Assembly (NCBI GenBank): GCA_016928415.1
Contig: JAFGKU010000049.1
Coordinates: 1-56,684 of the forward strand
Direction of reading: 5' to 3'
Length of the DNA: 56,684 nucleotides
Source of the DNA: Spirochaetales bacterium
GTDB lineage: Bacteria > Spirochaetota > Spirochaetia > SZUA-6 > JAFGRV01
Shown here: positions 8,677-17,148 of the stretch, in pieces
Layout of the letters: every line of letters starts with the position of its first letter
Numbering within the stretch: the stretch's first letter is position 1
Program-made: the position numbers and the translations under genes
Notes under the pieces: model-generated
The model's input: the letters and a program-made list of their open reading frames with translations, nothing else
Told to the model about the DNA's origin: nothing
Databases searched by the model: none

Positions 8677-9300
8677 ATGGCAGGCGGCGTAATTATAACA
8701 TCGGAGGCATCAGGAGATGTCTATTTTCTCGACAACCAGGGGAAGGAAGTCATTGAATCTTCGCAGGATGTGGAAGTAAAAATGCGCGAGGAATTCGCAG
8801 GCATTAGCCTTAAAGACGCGGTGGATGAAGCCAAGAGGTTTGCCATCGGTGCCTTGAAAAAGAAAACGGATCAAAAAAGGCGGGGACATGACTGTACTAT
8901 CGTTGTCAGGAACGTTAAAATAGATTACAAGGTAAAATACGGCTTCAAGGGCGAAGAACAGCTTACACGCGAAGTCGATTTCAAGGCCGGAGACCTGATC
9001 CTTAAAAAAGGGGATCATGGCCAGGAATTCTTCTGGGTCAAGGAAGGTATTGTCGAAGTGGACGGTGTGGAATACAAACCGGGTAATATTTTCGGACGGG
9101 CTGCCTTTAGTGACGGAATCAGGAAAAAAGATGTGTACGCCAAGACCGATGTGACTGTCGTGGCCATTAATAAAGAGCACCCGGACCTGATCGAAAAATT
9201 ACCGGTAATCCTGGAAAAATTCGCCCAGGAAGTTGATATGATCAAAAAGGTCAGGCCAAAGGAAAGTATAGATAAAATAAACGTTGAAGATATAGAATGA
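8677..9300 (+). CDS. Cyclic-nucleotide-binding-fold protein, function unknown
   Basis: A 207-residue soluble protein. Residues 1-85 resemble no family I recognise. About 95-170 reads as a small cNMP-binding beta-roll (FKAGDLILKKGDHGQEFFWV, then PGNIFGRAAFSDGIRKKD). The phosphate-binding cassette lacks the usual RxA arginine, so nucleotide binding is doubtful. There is no DNA-binding helix-turn-helix (HTH). GAAAGGAG lies 9 bases upstream of ATG 8677, and a strong promoter lies in front. The gene stands alone between a divergent gene and the ferritin-like gene, which has its own promoter. Confidence 0.55.
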   Translation: MAGGVIITSEASGDVYFLDNQGKEVIESSQDVEVKMREEFAGISLKDAVDEAKRFAIGALKKKTDQKRRGHDCTIVVRNVKIDYKVKYGFKGEEQLTREVDFKAGDLILKKGDHGQEFFWVKEGIVEVDGVEYKPGNIFGRAAFSDGIRKKDVYAKTDVTVVAINKEHPDLIEKLPVILEKFAQEVDMIKKVRPKESIDKINVEDIE

Positions 9301-9358
9301 AGCCTGAGATATAGAAACGGTAATCAACCCGGCAACAATGGTATAAAAAGTACCGCTC

Positions 9359-9387
9359 TTGTCATTTTCTGATTTTAAAGTTATACT
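9359..9387 (+). promoter_or_regulatory. Sigma-70 promoter for ferritin-like gene
   Basis: TTGTCA (9359-9364), a 17-base spacer and TATACT (9382-9387) precede the gene by 34 bases. Confidence 0.7.
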
Positions 9388-9421
9388 CCTTCCCATAATT
9401 ACTAAAAAAAGGAGCGCATCT

Positions 9422-9910
9422 ATGAGTATTATTTTTAATGCTGATGAAATTTTCCAGATTGCCATTCAAATTGAAAAAAACGGCACCGATTTCTACAATC
9501 GGGCAGCCGAAATTACCAAAGATACTGAAATGAAGAACAAATTTCTCAACCTGGCAAAAATGGAAACGGAACATGAAAAAACATTCGCTCATATGCATTC
9601 ACAGCTCTCTTCGGCAGCCAAAGAACCGACTGTCTGGGACCCATCGAATGAACTTGCCCTCTATCTCCAGGCGTTTGCCAAAGGTCACGTCTTTAGCGTA
9701 AAACCCGACGGCAAAACCCTTATCAAGGATTCGGATACGGTCAAGGATATTTTAAAAATGGCCATCAATCTGGAAATCGAGTCCATCGCCCTATACACGG
9801 GCCTGGAAGATCTTGTTCCTGAAAAGCTGGGCAAGGCGGAAATCAAAAAAATAATCCGCCAGGAAATGGTTCATGTTCAAATTTTAAGCGGGGAACTGGA
9901 AGCGCTTTAG
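9422..9910 (+). CDS. Rubrerythrin-like ferritin-family diiron protein
   Basis: A 162-residue four-helix bundle protein. It has the paired diiron motifs of the rubrerythrin/ferritin-like superfamily: Glu in IQIEKNGTDFYNRAA, ExxH in METEHEKTF, Glu in LEIESIALY and a second ExxH in RQEMVHVQIL. It lacks the C-terminal rubredoxin domain of true rubrerythrin, so its electron donor would have to be separate. A role in peroxide or iron handling is likely. I chose ATG 9422 because AAAAAAAGGAGCG lies 6 bases upstream and the domain starts within a few residues. Confidence 0.8.
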   Translation: MSIIFNADEIFQIAIQIEKNGTDFYNRAAEITKDTEMKNKFLNLAKMETEHEKTFAHMHSQLSSAAKEPTVWDPSNELALYLQAFAKGHVFSVKPDGKTLIKDSDTVKDILKMAINLEIESIALYTGLEDLVPEKLGKAEIKKIIRQEMVHVQILSGELEAL

Positions 9911-9946
9911 GGAAATTTAACCAGTAGTTTCGTGAGTTTACAATGC

Positions 9947-10597
9947 TTAACCGGCGATTTCTCCCTTGTAAGATATGAGGTTCACCGATATATTGCCGGG
10001 AAGATTCTTTAGATCATTGACAAGGGCCTGGTTTTTTTCCTCTTTTAAACGGATTTCATAGATATACTCAATACCGGCATCCCCTGTATTTTTCATTTTA
10101 AGTTTATACTTTTTGGCATAAGTCACGATTATCGGCTCAATCGTTTCTTCCATGTATTTGCTTTTAATCACGAGGAGGTAGGGATAAGCATCCTGCACAA
10201 CCCTTGTCAATAATACAATAACCAGGGCGATAATCAGCGATCCAAGCAATCCGATCATGAAATTGCCCGTCCCGCAGGCCAGACCGCCCGCCATACCCCA
10301 GAAAAGAAAACCGATATCCCTGACATCCTTGATCGCGGAACGGAACCGGATGATGGAAAGGGCGCCTACCATCCCCAATGAAAGGGCGACATTGCTTCCG
10401 ATGACCATCATCAGCATGGCGGTTACCACCGTCACAAGAATTAATGTAATGTTGAAATTCTTTGAATAGGCCACACCGGAATACGTCAGCTTGTAAATCA
10501 GGAAAATAAACAAACCGATAACAATGGCCATCGACATATTGATGAGAATGGCATAAATAAGATCCGCATTGATATTGAATTTTGTCAGGTCAAACAT
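9947..10597 (-). CDS. DUF4956 membrane protein
   Basis: A 216-residue membrane protein with about four transmembrane helices (roughly 12-38, 47-72, 95-113 and 114-132). The conserved core GMVGALSIIRFRSAIKD is typical of DUF4956. The C-terminal 80 residues are soluble. DUF4956 genes commonly sit beside VTC-domain genes, as here: the VTC gene ends 20 bases upstream on the same strand. The pair probably makes or moves an anionic polymer, possibly polyphosphate, but no function is proven from sequence. Confidence 0.82.
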   Translation of the reverse strand: MFDLTKFNINADLIYAILINMSMAIVIGLFIFLIYKLTYSGVAYSKNFNITLILVTVVTAMLMMVIGSNVALSLGMVGALSIIRFRSAIKDVRDIGFLFWGMAGGLACGTGNFMIGLLGSLIIALVIVLLTRVVQDAYPYLLVIKSKYMEETIEPIIVTYAKKYKLKMKNTGDAGIEYIYEIRLKEEKNQALVNDLKNLPGNISVNLISYKGEIAG

Positions 10598-10617
10598 AAA
10601 CTTTTACCAGCTCCTTA

Positions 10618-11319
10618 TTAATAAAATTCCAGTCCCCTGCCCAGGCAGTATTTGCTCACGCTTGTAAAAACGGTTTTCACTCTGGCAAATATATCTTTAA
10701 GCCAGGACGGTAAAAAATCGTTGTACTTTACCTCCATGACGACGACCGGCTCATCGAATACCGGATAAACGCCCAGGTCCGGGTTAAAAATGTTGAAATC
10801 GGAAAAACAGGATTTGATTTCCTTATCGAACGTAATCCTTACCGTTCCGGGTTCGAACACAAATGCTTCCCTTGTATAATCAATGACAACGGCGGGCACA
10901 TAATGCCTCACCCCCATCAATGCATATAAATACTTTACTGCATGCTGCGGGTATTCCAGGAGGATTTCACGATCACCCTCTATAATACGCAGGGCATGCT
11001 CACTTGAAATCATTATCGTATCCTTGTTTATGAATTGATTCAGCTTCCTCTTCAATTCCAGCTTTACAAAAGAATCGTTTGTATCATAGATCCTGATCCG
11101 GACCTTTTTTCTGAATTCAACCCCCAGGAGTTTTTCATGAAAATCATCGTCATCCACAGAATCAAAATACAGGCTCCTGATCCAGTATCCGCCACCGCCA
11201 CTGTCATTGGAATCCCTCCTTAAAACCTTTTCCAGGACCGACCGCAAGGTAATGAATTCCGGGTAACTCAGAAAAAATTTCAGTTCATTCCGTATAACGT
11301 TCAATTCCGCAGGCTGCAT
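10618..11319 (-). CDS. VTC-domain (polyphosphate polymerase-like) protein
   Basis: A 233-residue soluble protein with the triphosphate-tunnel fold of the VTC domain. The visible signature is RNELKFFLS near the N-terminus, SLYFDS, KVRIRIYD, KLELKRKL, RITFDKEI and the closing VMEVKYND. These charged strands line the tunnel in yeast Vtc4, which makes polyphosphate from ATP. Bacterial homologues are paired with DUF4956 membrane proteins, as here. The start overlaps the end of mtnA by 19 bases, so the two are likely translationally coupled. Confidence 0.85.
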   Translation of the reverse strand: MQPAELNVIRNELKFFLSYPEFITLRSVLEKVLRRDSNDSGGGGYWIRSLYFDSVDDDDFHEKLLGVEFRKKVRIRIYDTNDSFVKLELKRKLNQFINKDTIMISSEHALRIIEGDREILLEYPQHAVKYLYALMGVRHYVPAVVIDYTREAFVFEPGTVRITFDKEIKSCFSDFNIFNPDLGVYPVFDEPVVVMEVKYNDFLPSWLKDIFARVKTVFTSVSKYCLGRGLEFY

Positions 11320-12356
11320 AAATTCTTCGGCTCCACAATTCCCTTTTCCGTGATAATGGCCTTGATATATTCAGCCGGCGTTACATCAAAAGCGGGATTG
11401 CGGGCCTTCACGCAATCCGGCGCAATACGGACTTTCCGGAGCGTGCCGTCATTATCCATCCCGGTTATGAAAAGCACTTCTTCCCCGCTTCTTTCCTCTA
11501 TGGGAATGTCCACCCCGGACTGGCAGTTCCAGTCGATTGTGGATGTAGGCGCAGCCACGTAAAACGGTATGCCGTTTTCATGAGCCAGGACGGCCTTTTC
11601 ATATGTGCCTATTTTGTTGGCCACATCGCCATTGACGGCGATGCGGTCGCTGCCGACAATCATCAGGTCCACTTCACCCCTCCGCATATAATAACCGGCC
11701 GCATTGTCGCTGATGACGGCGAGAGGAATATTTTCGGATGACAATTCCCAGGCGGTGAGATTGGCTCCCTGAAGCCTCGGCCTGGTTTCATCCACCCAAA
11801 CAAACACTTTTTTATTGTCGCGCGCAGCAAAATAAACGGGCGCCAGGGCACTGCCCCAATCCGCAAAGGCCAGCCAGCCGGCATTGCAGTGCGTCATAAT
11901 CCTGTAGCCGTCCTTGATCAGGGAATTGCCCAATTCACCGATTCTTTTCCCGGAAGCCACATCCTCGTCCGCGATGCTTTCCGCTTCATTAACGGCAAGC
12001 TGTCGGGCTTTATCCGGACCGGCAGCGGCTTTTACAGCTTTGGAAACCCTGTCGAGTGCATAAAAAAGGTTCTGTGCTGTCGGACGCGTTGAACTGATCG
12101 TTTTGAAGGCATCGCTGATATACCCCTCAAAGCCGGCATCCGGAGCTTCGAGGACAGCCTGTGCCAATGCGTACCCGGCGGCCACACCTATGGCCCCGGC
12201 CCCTCTTATGATCATTGTCCGTATGGCTTCGGCTGTCTGCCTGTGGTCACCGGCCGTATAAATTACGAATTGATGGGGTAAAAGCGGCTGGTTTATCATG
12301 TGAACCGATTTGCCTTCCATCCACACCGTTCTATAATGTTTACCATTTACAAGCAT
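11301..12356 (-). CDS. mtnA: S-methyl-5-thioribose-1-phosphate isomerase
   Basis: A 351-residue MtnA that converts methylthioribose-1-phosphate to the ribulose form in methionine salvage. The fold signatures are RGAGAIGVAAGYA, the catalytic Cys in MTHCNAGWLA and the catalytic Asp in VGSDRIAVNGDVANKIGTY. No other methionine-salvage gene is in the window. ATG 12356 has no SD; instead TATCAT lies 6 bases before it, with TTGATT 16 bases further up. It may therefore be translated from a leaderless mRNA. First gene of an mtnA, VTC, DUF4956 transcript. Confidence 0.93.
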   Translation of the reverse strand: MLVNGKHYRTVWMEGKSVHMINQPLLPHQFVIYTAGDHRQTAEAIRTMIIRGAGAIGVAAGYALAQAVLEAPDAGFEGYISDAFKTISSTRPTAQNLFYALDRVSKAVKAAAGPDKARQLAVNEAESIADEDVASGKRIGELGNSLIKDGYRIMTHCNAGWLAFADWGSALAPVYFAARDNKKVFVWVDETRPRLQGANLTAWELSSENIPLAVISDNAAGYYMRRGEVDLMIVGSDRIAVNGDVANKIGTYEKAVLAHENGIPFYVAAPTSTIDWNCQSGVDIPIEERSGEEVLFITGMDNDGTLRKVRIAPDCVKARNPAFDVTPAEYIKAIITEKGIVEPKNLCSLRN

Positions 12357-12362
12357 GTGACC

Positions 12363-12390
12363 ATGATATAGATAATTTTAAAAAAATCAA
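12363..12390 (-). promoter_or_regulatory. Promoter abutting the mtnA start codon
   Basis: Reading the minus strand, TTGATT (12390-12385), a 16-base spacer and TATCAT (12368-12363) are followed after six bases by ATG. Transcription would begin at or next to the start codon. Confidence 0.5.
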
Positions 12391-12407
12391 TAAGGCGCGG
12401 TTTATTA

Positions 12408-12437
12408 TTGTTCATGTAAGGGAAATCATGGTATAAC
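12408..12437 (+). promoter_or_regulatory. Weak promoter for HAD gene
   Basis: TTGTTC (12408-12413), an 18-base spacer and TATAAC (12432-12437) lie 32 bases before the TTG start of the HAD gene, divergent from the mtnA promoter. Confidence 0.35.
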
Positions 12438-12469
12438 AAAACCGGATTATAAAACGTGAAAGGTATTTT

Positions 12470-13180
12470 TTGAAATCCAGGAACGGTAAATACAGGGCTT
12501 TTCTCATTGACGCCGACAATACGATTTTCGACTACAACCGGGCAGAAAAGGAATCCCTTTATGAAGCTCTTCAGGAAATTGATTTCAAGGGGTCTTTTGA
12601 ACTGGCCTATCTCAAGTACAGGGAAATAAACAAGCAGCTTTTCAAGCTCTTTGAACTGGGAAAAATGAACCTGTACACAATCAAGTTGCTGAGGTTTAAA
12701 ACCCTGTTCAAGACCTTCAGAATCAAGGCCAATATAAGCATGGTGGCCGAAAAATACGTAAAAAATCTCTCTACCAAGGCTTATCTCCTCCCGCACAGCA
12801 TGGAAGTGATAGAATTTCTCTCGCGCAGGGCCCTGCTCTGCCTTGCCACAAACGGTATTGCATCGGTACAGCGCGGCAGGATAGCCAGGGCCGAACTGGA
12901 AGTATTCTTCCATGACATTTTCATATCGGAAGAGATTGGGGCGGCGAAACCCGATTCAGCTTTCTACAGGGCGGCCACCGAGAAGCTGCCCGTACCTCTA
13001 TACGAAATACTCTGCATAGGCGATACCCCCTCCAGCGATATTCGCGGCGGGTATATATTCGGAATAGATACCTGCTGGATTCCCGGCCAACCGGCATATT
13101 ATCCGGTTGAAGAGCCGCACCCGGACTATATAATATCCGATCTGAGGGAATTGAAAAAATTTGTCTTCGCCGTGTGTTAA
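12470..13180 (+). CDS. HAD-family nucleotidase, YjjG-like
   Basis: A 236-residue haloacid dehalogenase-type phosphatase. Motif I is DADNTIFDYNRAE with the nucleophile Asp, motif II is the Thr in CLATNG, motif III the Lys in GAAKPD, and motif IV CIGDTPSSDIRGG. A helical C1-type cap lies between motifs I and II. The closest family is YjjG, a nucleotidase that hydrolyses pyrimidine monophosphates. Substrate choice cannot be read from sequence. The TTG start at 12470 has AAAGG 7 bases upstream; the next Met is far inside the cap. Confidence 0.82.
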   Translation: MKSRNGKYRAFLIDADNTIFDYNRAEKESLYEALQEIDFKGSFELAYLKYREINKQLFKLFELGKMNLYTIKLLRFKTLFKTFRIKANISMVAEKYVKNLSTKAYLLPHSMEVIEFLSRRALLCLATNGIASVQRGRIARAELEVFFHDIFISEEIGAAKPDSAFYRAATEKLPVPLYEILCIGDTPSSDIRGGYIFGIDTCWIPGQPAYYPVEEPHPDYIISDLRELKKFVFAVC

Positions 13181-13190
13181 AAGGGATGTC

Positions 13191-14147
13191 TCAAGGTTCT
13201 AGTTCAGGCCTGATCGACCATTTCCGCTTATCATTGTCAAATTCAAACTGATTTATGGCATATTCCAGGCTTTTACCTGATTTATTGCTTAACGTAATCT
13301 TCTTGGTAAAAATATTGACATTCGTCACGGTATAATCCATTTTTTCAATATTGAATTTGATTCCCAGTGACGGCGCTTCTTTTTTCAAATGCTGGTAACA
13401 GGTATATTCATAAGCGAGACAGCATAATAACCGGCCGCAGGCACCTGAAATTTTCAATGAATTAAGCGACAGGTTTTGCTCTTTTGCCATTTTAATGGAA
13501 ACGGGGCTTAAATTGTCGGTAATGGTATTGCAGCAAAATCCCCGGCCGCATATGCCCAGGCCTCCCTGCACCCTTGTTTCATCCCTCACACCAATCTGGC
13601 GCAACTCTATCCGGGTTTTGAAAACAGATACAAGGTCCTTGACCAGTTCCCTGAAATCGACTCGGGATTCGGCCGTGAAAAAAAAGATCACTTTAGGCTC
13701 ATCCAGAAGATAATGGGCGGATACCAGTTTCATTTCCAGTTTGTGATCGTCAATTTTCTGCCGGCAGATATCAAACGCCTTCTTGTCCTTTGATTTATTT
13801 TCTTCATATATTTTCAAGTCGTGCTCGGTGGCTAATCTTGAAATCTTGATTATTTTAGCGGGATTTATTTCCGAGGTTTGCGTGATTATCCCCTGGATGA
13901 CACCAAGGTCCCGGCCATACCTGCTGGCAACAATCACATCGTCGCCCGGCTTCACCTCCATGCCGTCTTCGGGGATGCAAAATTCCGTTGCATTGGAAAA
14001 AATGACCTTTACCCTGAAAACCGTTTTACCTTCAATATTTATAACTTCACCACCGGATACTCTCTCATCATCCTTATCCATTACTTCATTCGAAGAGTCA
14101 TCCAGTTGTTTGATCATTTCATCATTTATTTCATTATTATTCTGCAT
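13191..14147 (-). CDS. ricT: PSP1-domain protein RicT (YaaT)
   Basis: A 318-residue protein whose core (about 45-270) matches RicT/YaaT. The conserved Cys-rich stretch is GLGICGRGFCCNTI followed by SGACGRLLCCLAYEYTC. In Bacillus, RicT forms an Fe-S-containing complex with RicA and RicF that promotes RNase Y-dependent mRNA maturation. The partners are not in this window. About 45 acidic residues precede the core, and a short extension follows it. TAGGAGACT, overlapping the stop of the YaaR gene, serves as SD. Last gene of the M23, bactofilin, YaaR, RicT operon. Confidence 0.88.
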   Translation of the reverse strand: MQNNNEINDEMIKQLDDSSNEVMDKDDERVSGGEVINIEGKTVFRVKVIFSNATEFCIPEDGMEVKPGDDVIVASRYGRDLGVIQGIITQTSEINPAKIIKISRLATEHDLKIYEENKSKDKKAFDICRQKIDDHKLEMKLVSAHYLLDEPKVIFFFTAESRVDFRELVKDLVSVFKTRIELRQIGVRDETRVQGGLGICGRGFCCNTITDNLSPVSIKMAKEQNLSLNSLKISGACGRLLCCLAYEYTCYQHLKKEAPSLGIKFNIEKMDYTVTNVNIFTKKITLSNKSGKSLEYAINQFEFDNDKRKWSIRPELEP

Positions 14148-14159
14148 TTTTAAAGTCTC

Positions 14160-14642
14160 CTAACGCATCAAATCAACAACGAGGCCGTTTATTTCGTCCA
14201 CACGTTTCAATGTTTCCAGATTCTGTCCCTGTGAATTCAAAATCTCCAGGGTGAGATCTTCCAGTTTCTGGTCAATAACCTTGATCAGGGTATATTTCTT
14301 TCTCTTTTTTATCCCGAACCCCGATTTTTTTTCCTCTACACCCAGCATATGCCTGGTGGCAAACTGAAGAAAATTCTTTACCGTCTGCCTGTATTCCTTG
14401 ATATTCTCCATCAAAGGAGCGTTTTTAAGCTTCTCCCCGGCCTTGTGTATTTCATCAATCAAATCTTCCAGTATCTGGTTTCTTTTGTCCTCCGGCAGCT
14501 TTTCATCAATAATGCCAGATTCGGAAACGGACTTGATCATACGGGGAAATTGGGCTTTTACGGGCTGGGAAATTTTCTGTTTTTTATTCTTCTCGGATTT
14601 TTGATAATAATATTTATCACCGACAGAATCAATTTTTTCCAT
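14160..14642 (-). CDS. YaaR family (DUF327) protein
   Basis: A 160-residue helical protein. The first 45 residues are basic and disordered, and the rest matches DUF327, including VKNFLQFATRHMLGVEEKK and the closing LEDLTLEILNSQGQNLETLKRVDEI region. Its function is unknown. In Bacillus yaaR lies near yaaT (ricT) in the holB region. Here it directly precedes ricT, so the association holds outside Firmicutes. It starts 8 bases after the bactofilin stop and has no strong SD. Confidence 0.82.
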   Translation of the reverse strand: MEKIDSVGDKYYYQKSEKNKKQKISQPVKAQFPRMIKSVSESGIIDEKLPEDKRNQILEDLIDEIHKAGEKLKNAPLMENIKEYRQTVKNFLQFATRHMLGVEEKKSGFGIKKRKKYTLIKVIDQKLEDLTLEILNSQGQNLETLKRVDEINGLVVDLMR

Positions 14643-14650
14643 ACCGTTTT

Positions 14651-15097
14651 TCAGTTCGGAATTGTTACGGCATTATCCACGGTGTGATTGGATGAATCAT
14701 TCCCGATCGTATCCTTGACTTGTGTATCGGCTTTCTGCTCAACTTTCTTTTTCGAACGGACAATCCTGCATTGACCGTTGAATTGAACCCCTTCTTCTAT
14801 AATAAGTCTCGGCGAAGTTATATTTCCAATCATGATGCCGGTTGACAGAATGATTACCTTTTCAGATGAAAAAATATCACCTTTTACTATACCGCCTATC
14901 ACCACCGTGCCGGCATGCATGGTACATTCCACCCTGCCATTACTTCCAATCAATACCTTACCCTTTGTTTTTATGGTTCCGGAGAAATCACCATCAACGC
15001 GAAGCAGCCCGTTCAAATTGAATTCGCCGGTAAATCGCGTTCCTTGTCCTATAATGGAATTTATCAAGGTTGTCTCTGGAATCTGGTCTTCAATCAT
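14651..15097 (-). CDS. Bactofilin
   Basis: A 148-residue protein with a single bactofilin beta-helix (about 15-110): repeating short strands such as GLLRVDGDFSGTIKTKGKV, NGRVECTMHAGTVVIGG and VKGDIFSSEKVIIL. Bactofilins polymerise without nucleotide into membrane-associated filaments and often recruit peptidoglycan enzymes. The 40-residue tail is Lys/Thr/Asp-rich. Directly upstream is an M23 peptidase gene, the partner pair that sets cell curvature in several bacteria. It probably contributes to helical or rod shape here. Confidence 0.92.
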   Translation of the reverse strand: MIEDQIPETTLINSIIGQGTRFTGEFNLNGLLRVDGDFSGTIKTKGKVLIGSNGRVECTMHAGTVVIGGIVKGDIFSSEKVIILSTGIMIGNITSPRLIIEEGVQFNGQCRIVRSKKKVEQKADTQVKDTIGNDSSNHTVDNAVTIPN

Positions 15098-15140
15098 GTG
15101 CTACCTGTTTTCTAATAATAATAGCGATTAAAGTCAATTG

Positions 15141-16190
15141 CTATTTGTATTTTTCCACTAAATCGCTCTGGATATCGAGAAAATGCATCGGGTCGACCAC
15201 CTGGGTCCCCATCCATACCTCGTAATGGACATGAGGTCCTGTGGATTTGCCGGTACTGCCCATGTACCCGATGATTTCTCCCCTGGATACATGCTGTCCT
15301 TTGCTAACAACAATTTTCTGCATATGTCCATACCGGGTCGTAAATCCGTACTTATGACGGACAATGACATTTAAACCCAATCCCCTCGGGTTATTATCAA
15401 TTTTATATACGTCCCCGTTCGCTGTCGCAATGATGGGTGTACCGTAACTCCAGGCAATGTCGACCCCGCTATGCAGTCTGAAGGTATGTGTAAAAGGGTC
15501 TTCATCCGGTCCGAAAAGGGTGGTAATATTACCCATACGCCTTCCCGTTCCGCTCTGGATGGGCCATAAATTGGGGATATCCACCAGCAACTCTTTCTGT
15601 TGCAATAAAACATTGTATATCTTCAGCAGGGGATCGATCATATTGTCAATATAATTCCTCAACATGATCAATTCGCTGATTTCCGTCATATTTTTAATTT
15701 TTTCCCTGTCCACAGTCTGAAAAGAGGATAAATCTCCTCCCCCGACGCCACTCTGCATTATATCTCTATAGGAATCCGAGCCGATAACGGCTAAGATATC
15801 TTCCATGTTGTTTTTAAAAGTGGTAAATACCCTGGATAAATCCTTGACTTCATCATCATACCTGTCCAGATTCTGCTTGCTCGTTTTTAAATCTTCAGAT
15901 ACACTTTTGTATTTCTCGTTCCAACTGGTAAAATACGTTGAAAATCCGAAAAAACCAAGGACGAGAACAACCACCAGGACACCCAGAAAAACGAGCGCAA
16001 AAACAGAAATATGGAAATTTATGATCTTTTTCTCAGAATGAGGTATAAACATAACGGTAAACCGTTGTCTACCTTTATGCACGATAAATTTAAAGAAGGC
16101 GATAATTTTAGCCCCGATTGTTGCCAAAACTTTTAAAATTTTTTCAACAATCCTGGTTTCCGCCTTTTTATAGTTACTGTTATTTGACAC
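15141..16190 (-). CDS. Membrane-anchored M23 peptidase
   Basis: A 349-residue peptidoglycan endopeptidase. A basic cytoplasmic region (1-65) precedes one transmembrane helix (about 63-88), then a coiled coil (about 95-200). The LytM/M23 domain is at 225-335. Zinc ligands are visible: H and D in LHSGVDIAW, and the HxH in GPHVHYEVW, with RYGHM supplying the further His. The start is GTG 16190 with AAGGAG ahead. It heads the operon with bactofilin, whose filaments likely position it. No residue needed for catalysis is missing. Confidence 0.92.
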   Translation of the reverse strand: MSNNSNYKKAETRIVEKILKVLATIGAKIIAFFKFIVHKGRQRFTVMFIPHSEKKIINFHISVFALVFLGVLVVVLVLGFFGFSTYFTSWNEKYKSVSEDLKTSKQNLDRYDDEVKDLSRVFTTFKNNMEDILAVIGSDSYRDIMQSGVGGGDLSSFQTVDREKIKNMTEISELIMLRNYIDNMIDPLLKIYNVLLQQKELLVDIPNLWPIQSGTGRRMGNITTLFGPDEDPFTHTFRLHSGVDIAWSYGTPIIATANGDVYKIDNNPRGLGLNVIVRHKYGFTTRYGHMQKIVVSKGQHVSRGEIIGYMGSTGKSTGPHVHYEVWMGTQVVDPMHFLDIQSDLVEKYK

Positions 16191-16276
16191 ACCTATCTCC
16201 TTATTTTATTTTGGTAAGAAGACACTATCTGCAATATTAAACTTAACATTAATCAATATTATTGTCAAACGCAATA

Positions 16277-16306
16277 TTGACTTTGATGTTTTTTTTATGC
16301 TACACT
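16277..16306 (+). promoter_or_regulatory. Promoter for tatD
   Basis: TTGACT (16277-16282), an 18-base spacer and TACACT (16301-16306) lie 52 bases before the tatD ATG in the gap shared with the divergent M23 gene. Confidence 0.5.
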
Positions 16307-16358
16307 TGAATCTAAAGTATTTAATACTTTCCAATTTTATAAAATAAGACGGGGTAAT

Positions 16359-17129
16359 ATGCAATTTTTTGATACTCACGCTCATATTGGATTGATAAAC
16401 GAAGATCCCATAGAACAGCTCATTATCGTCCAAGAAGCCAAACAGGAAAATGTCACCGGAATTGTAAGCATTTCCAACAATTTGCCTGATTTCTTTAAAA
16501 TTTACGACAATCTCAAAACAGAAACACATGTCTTTCATAGTATCGGCGTTTCTCCCTCAGAAGTTTCGCATCCAGGTCTTGATTGGCAGATTAAAATCGA
16601 AGACGGTACAAAACTGGACAGGATAGTCTCTATCGGCGAAATCGGGCTCGATTATTATCATAAATTCGGAAACAGGGATGCCCAGATTGAATTATTCATA
16701 AAACAGCTTGAAATGGCTGAAAGGTTCAAACTTCCCGTTATTATACATAACAGGGAAGCGGGAACGGATGTGCTCGACATTCTAAGGGAAAAATTACCGT
16801 CAAGGGGCGGTGTCCTGCATTGCTATTCCGAGGATTACGAATATGCCCAAAAAGCGCTTGAACTCAACCTGTATGTTTCCCTGGCAGGCAATGTTACGTA
16901 CAGAAACGCCAGAAATCTCCATGAAACGGCAAAAAATATACCGATAGAGCGGATGCTGATTGAAACAGAATCACCCTTCATGGTTCCTTCTTTCTACCGG
17001 GGAAAGAGGAATAAGCCCTCATATATTATTGAAACGGCACGTTTTATAGCGGAATTGAAGGGAATGCCCCTCGAGGAACTGACGGAAATCCTCTATGCCA
17101 ACAGCCTGAAATTCTTCGGATTGGATTAA
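16359..17129 (+). CDS. tatD: TatD-family metal-dependent hydrolase
   Basis: A 256-residue TIM-barrel amidohydrolase. The metal-binding HxH is in FFDTHAHIGLI, the metal Glu in IGEIGLDYYH, and later ligands are in PVIIHNREAG, LHCYSED and the final ETESPF (Asp in most relatives, Glu here). TatD enzymes are DNases or D-aminoacyl-tRNA-type hydrolases. The E-for-D change in the last motif is unusual. A dus gene follows after 19 bases on the same strand, so they likely form an operon. Confidence 0.88.
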   Translation: MQFFDTHAHIGLINEDPIEQLIIVQEAKQENVTGIVSISNNLPDFFKIYDNLKTETHVFHSIGVSPSEVSHPGLDWQIKIEDGTKLDRIVSIGEIGLDYYHKFGNRDAQIELFIKQLEMAERFKLPVIIHNREAGTDVLDILREKLPSRGGVLHCYSEDYEYAQKALELNLYVSLAGNVTYRNARNLHETAKNIPIERMLIETESPFMVPSFYRGKRNKPSYIIETARFIAELKGMPLEELTEILYANSLKFFGLD

Positions 17130-17148
17130 GCCCCCAACAAATCCCGAC

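Noticed and set aside
12347-12913. 188-codon minus-strand open frame over the HAD gene
   Set aside because: The plus-strand HAD protein has all family motifs; the reverse frame has none.
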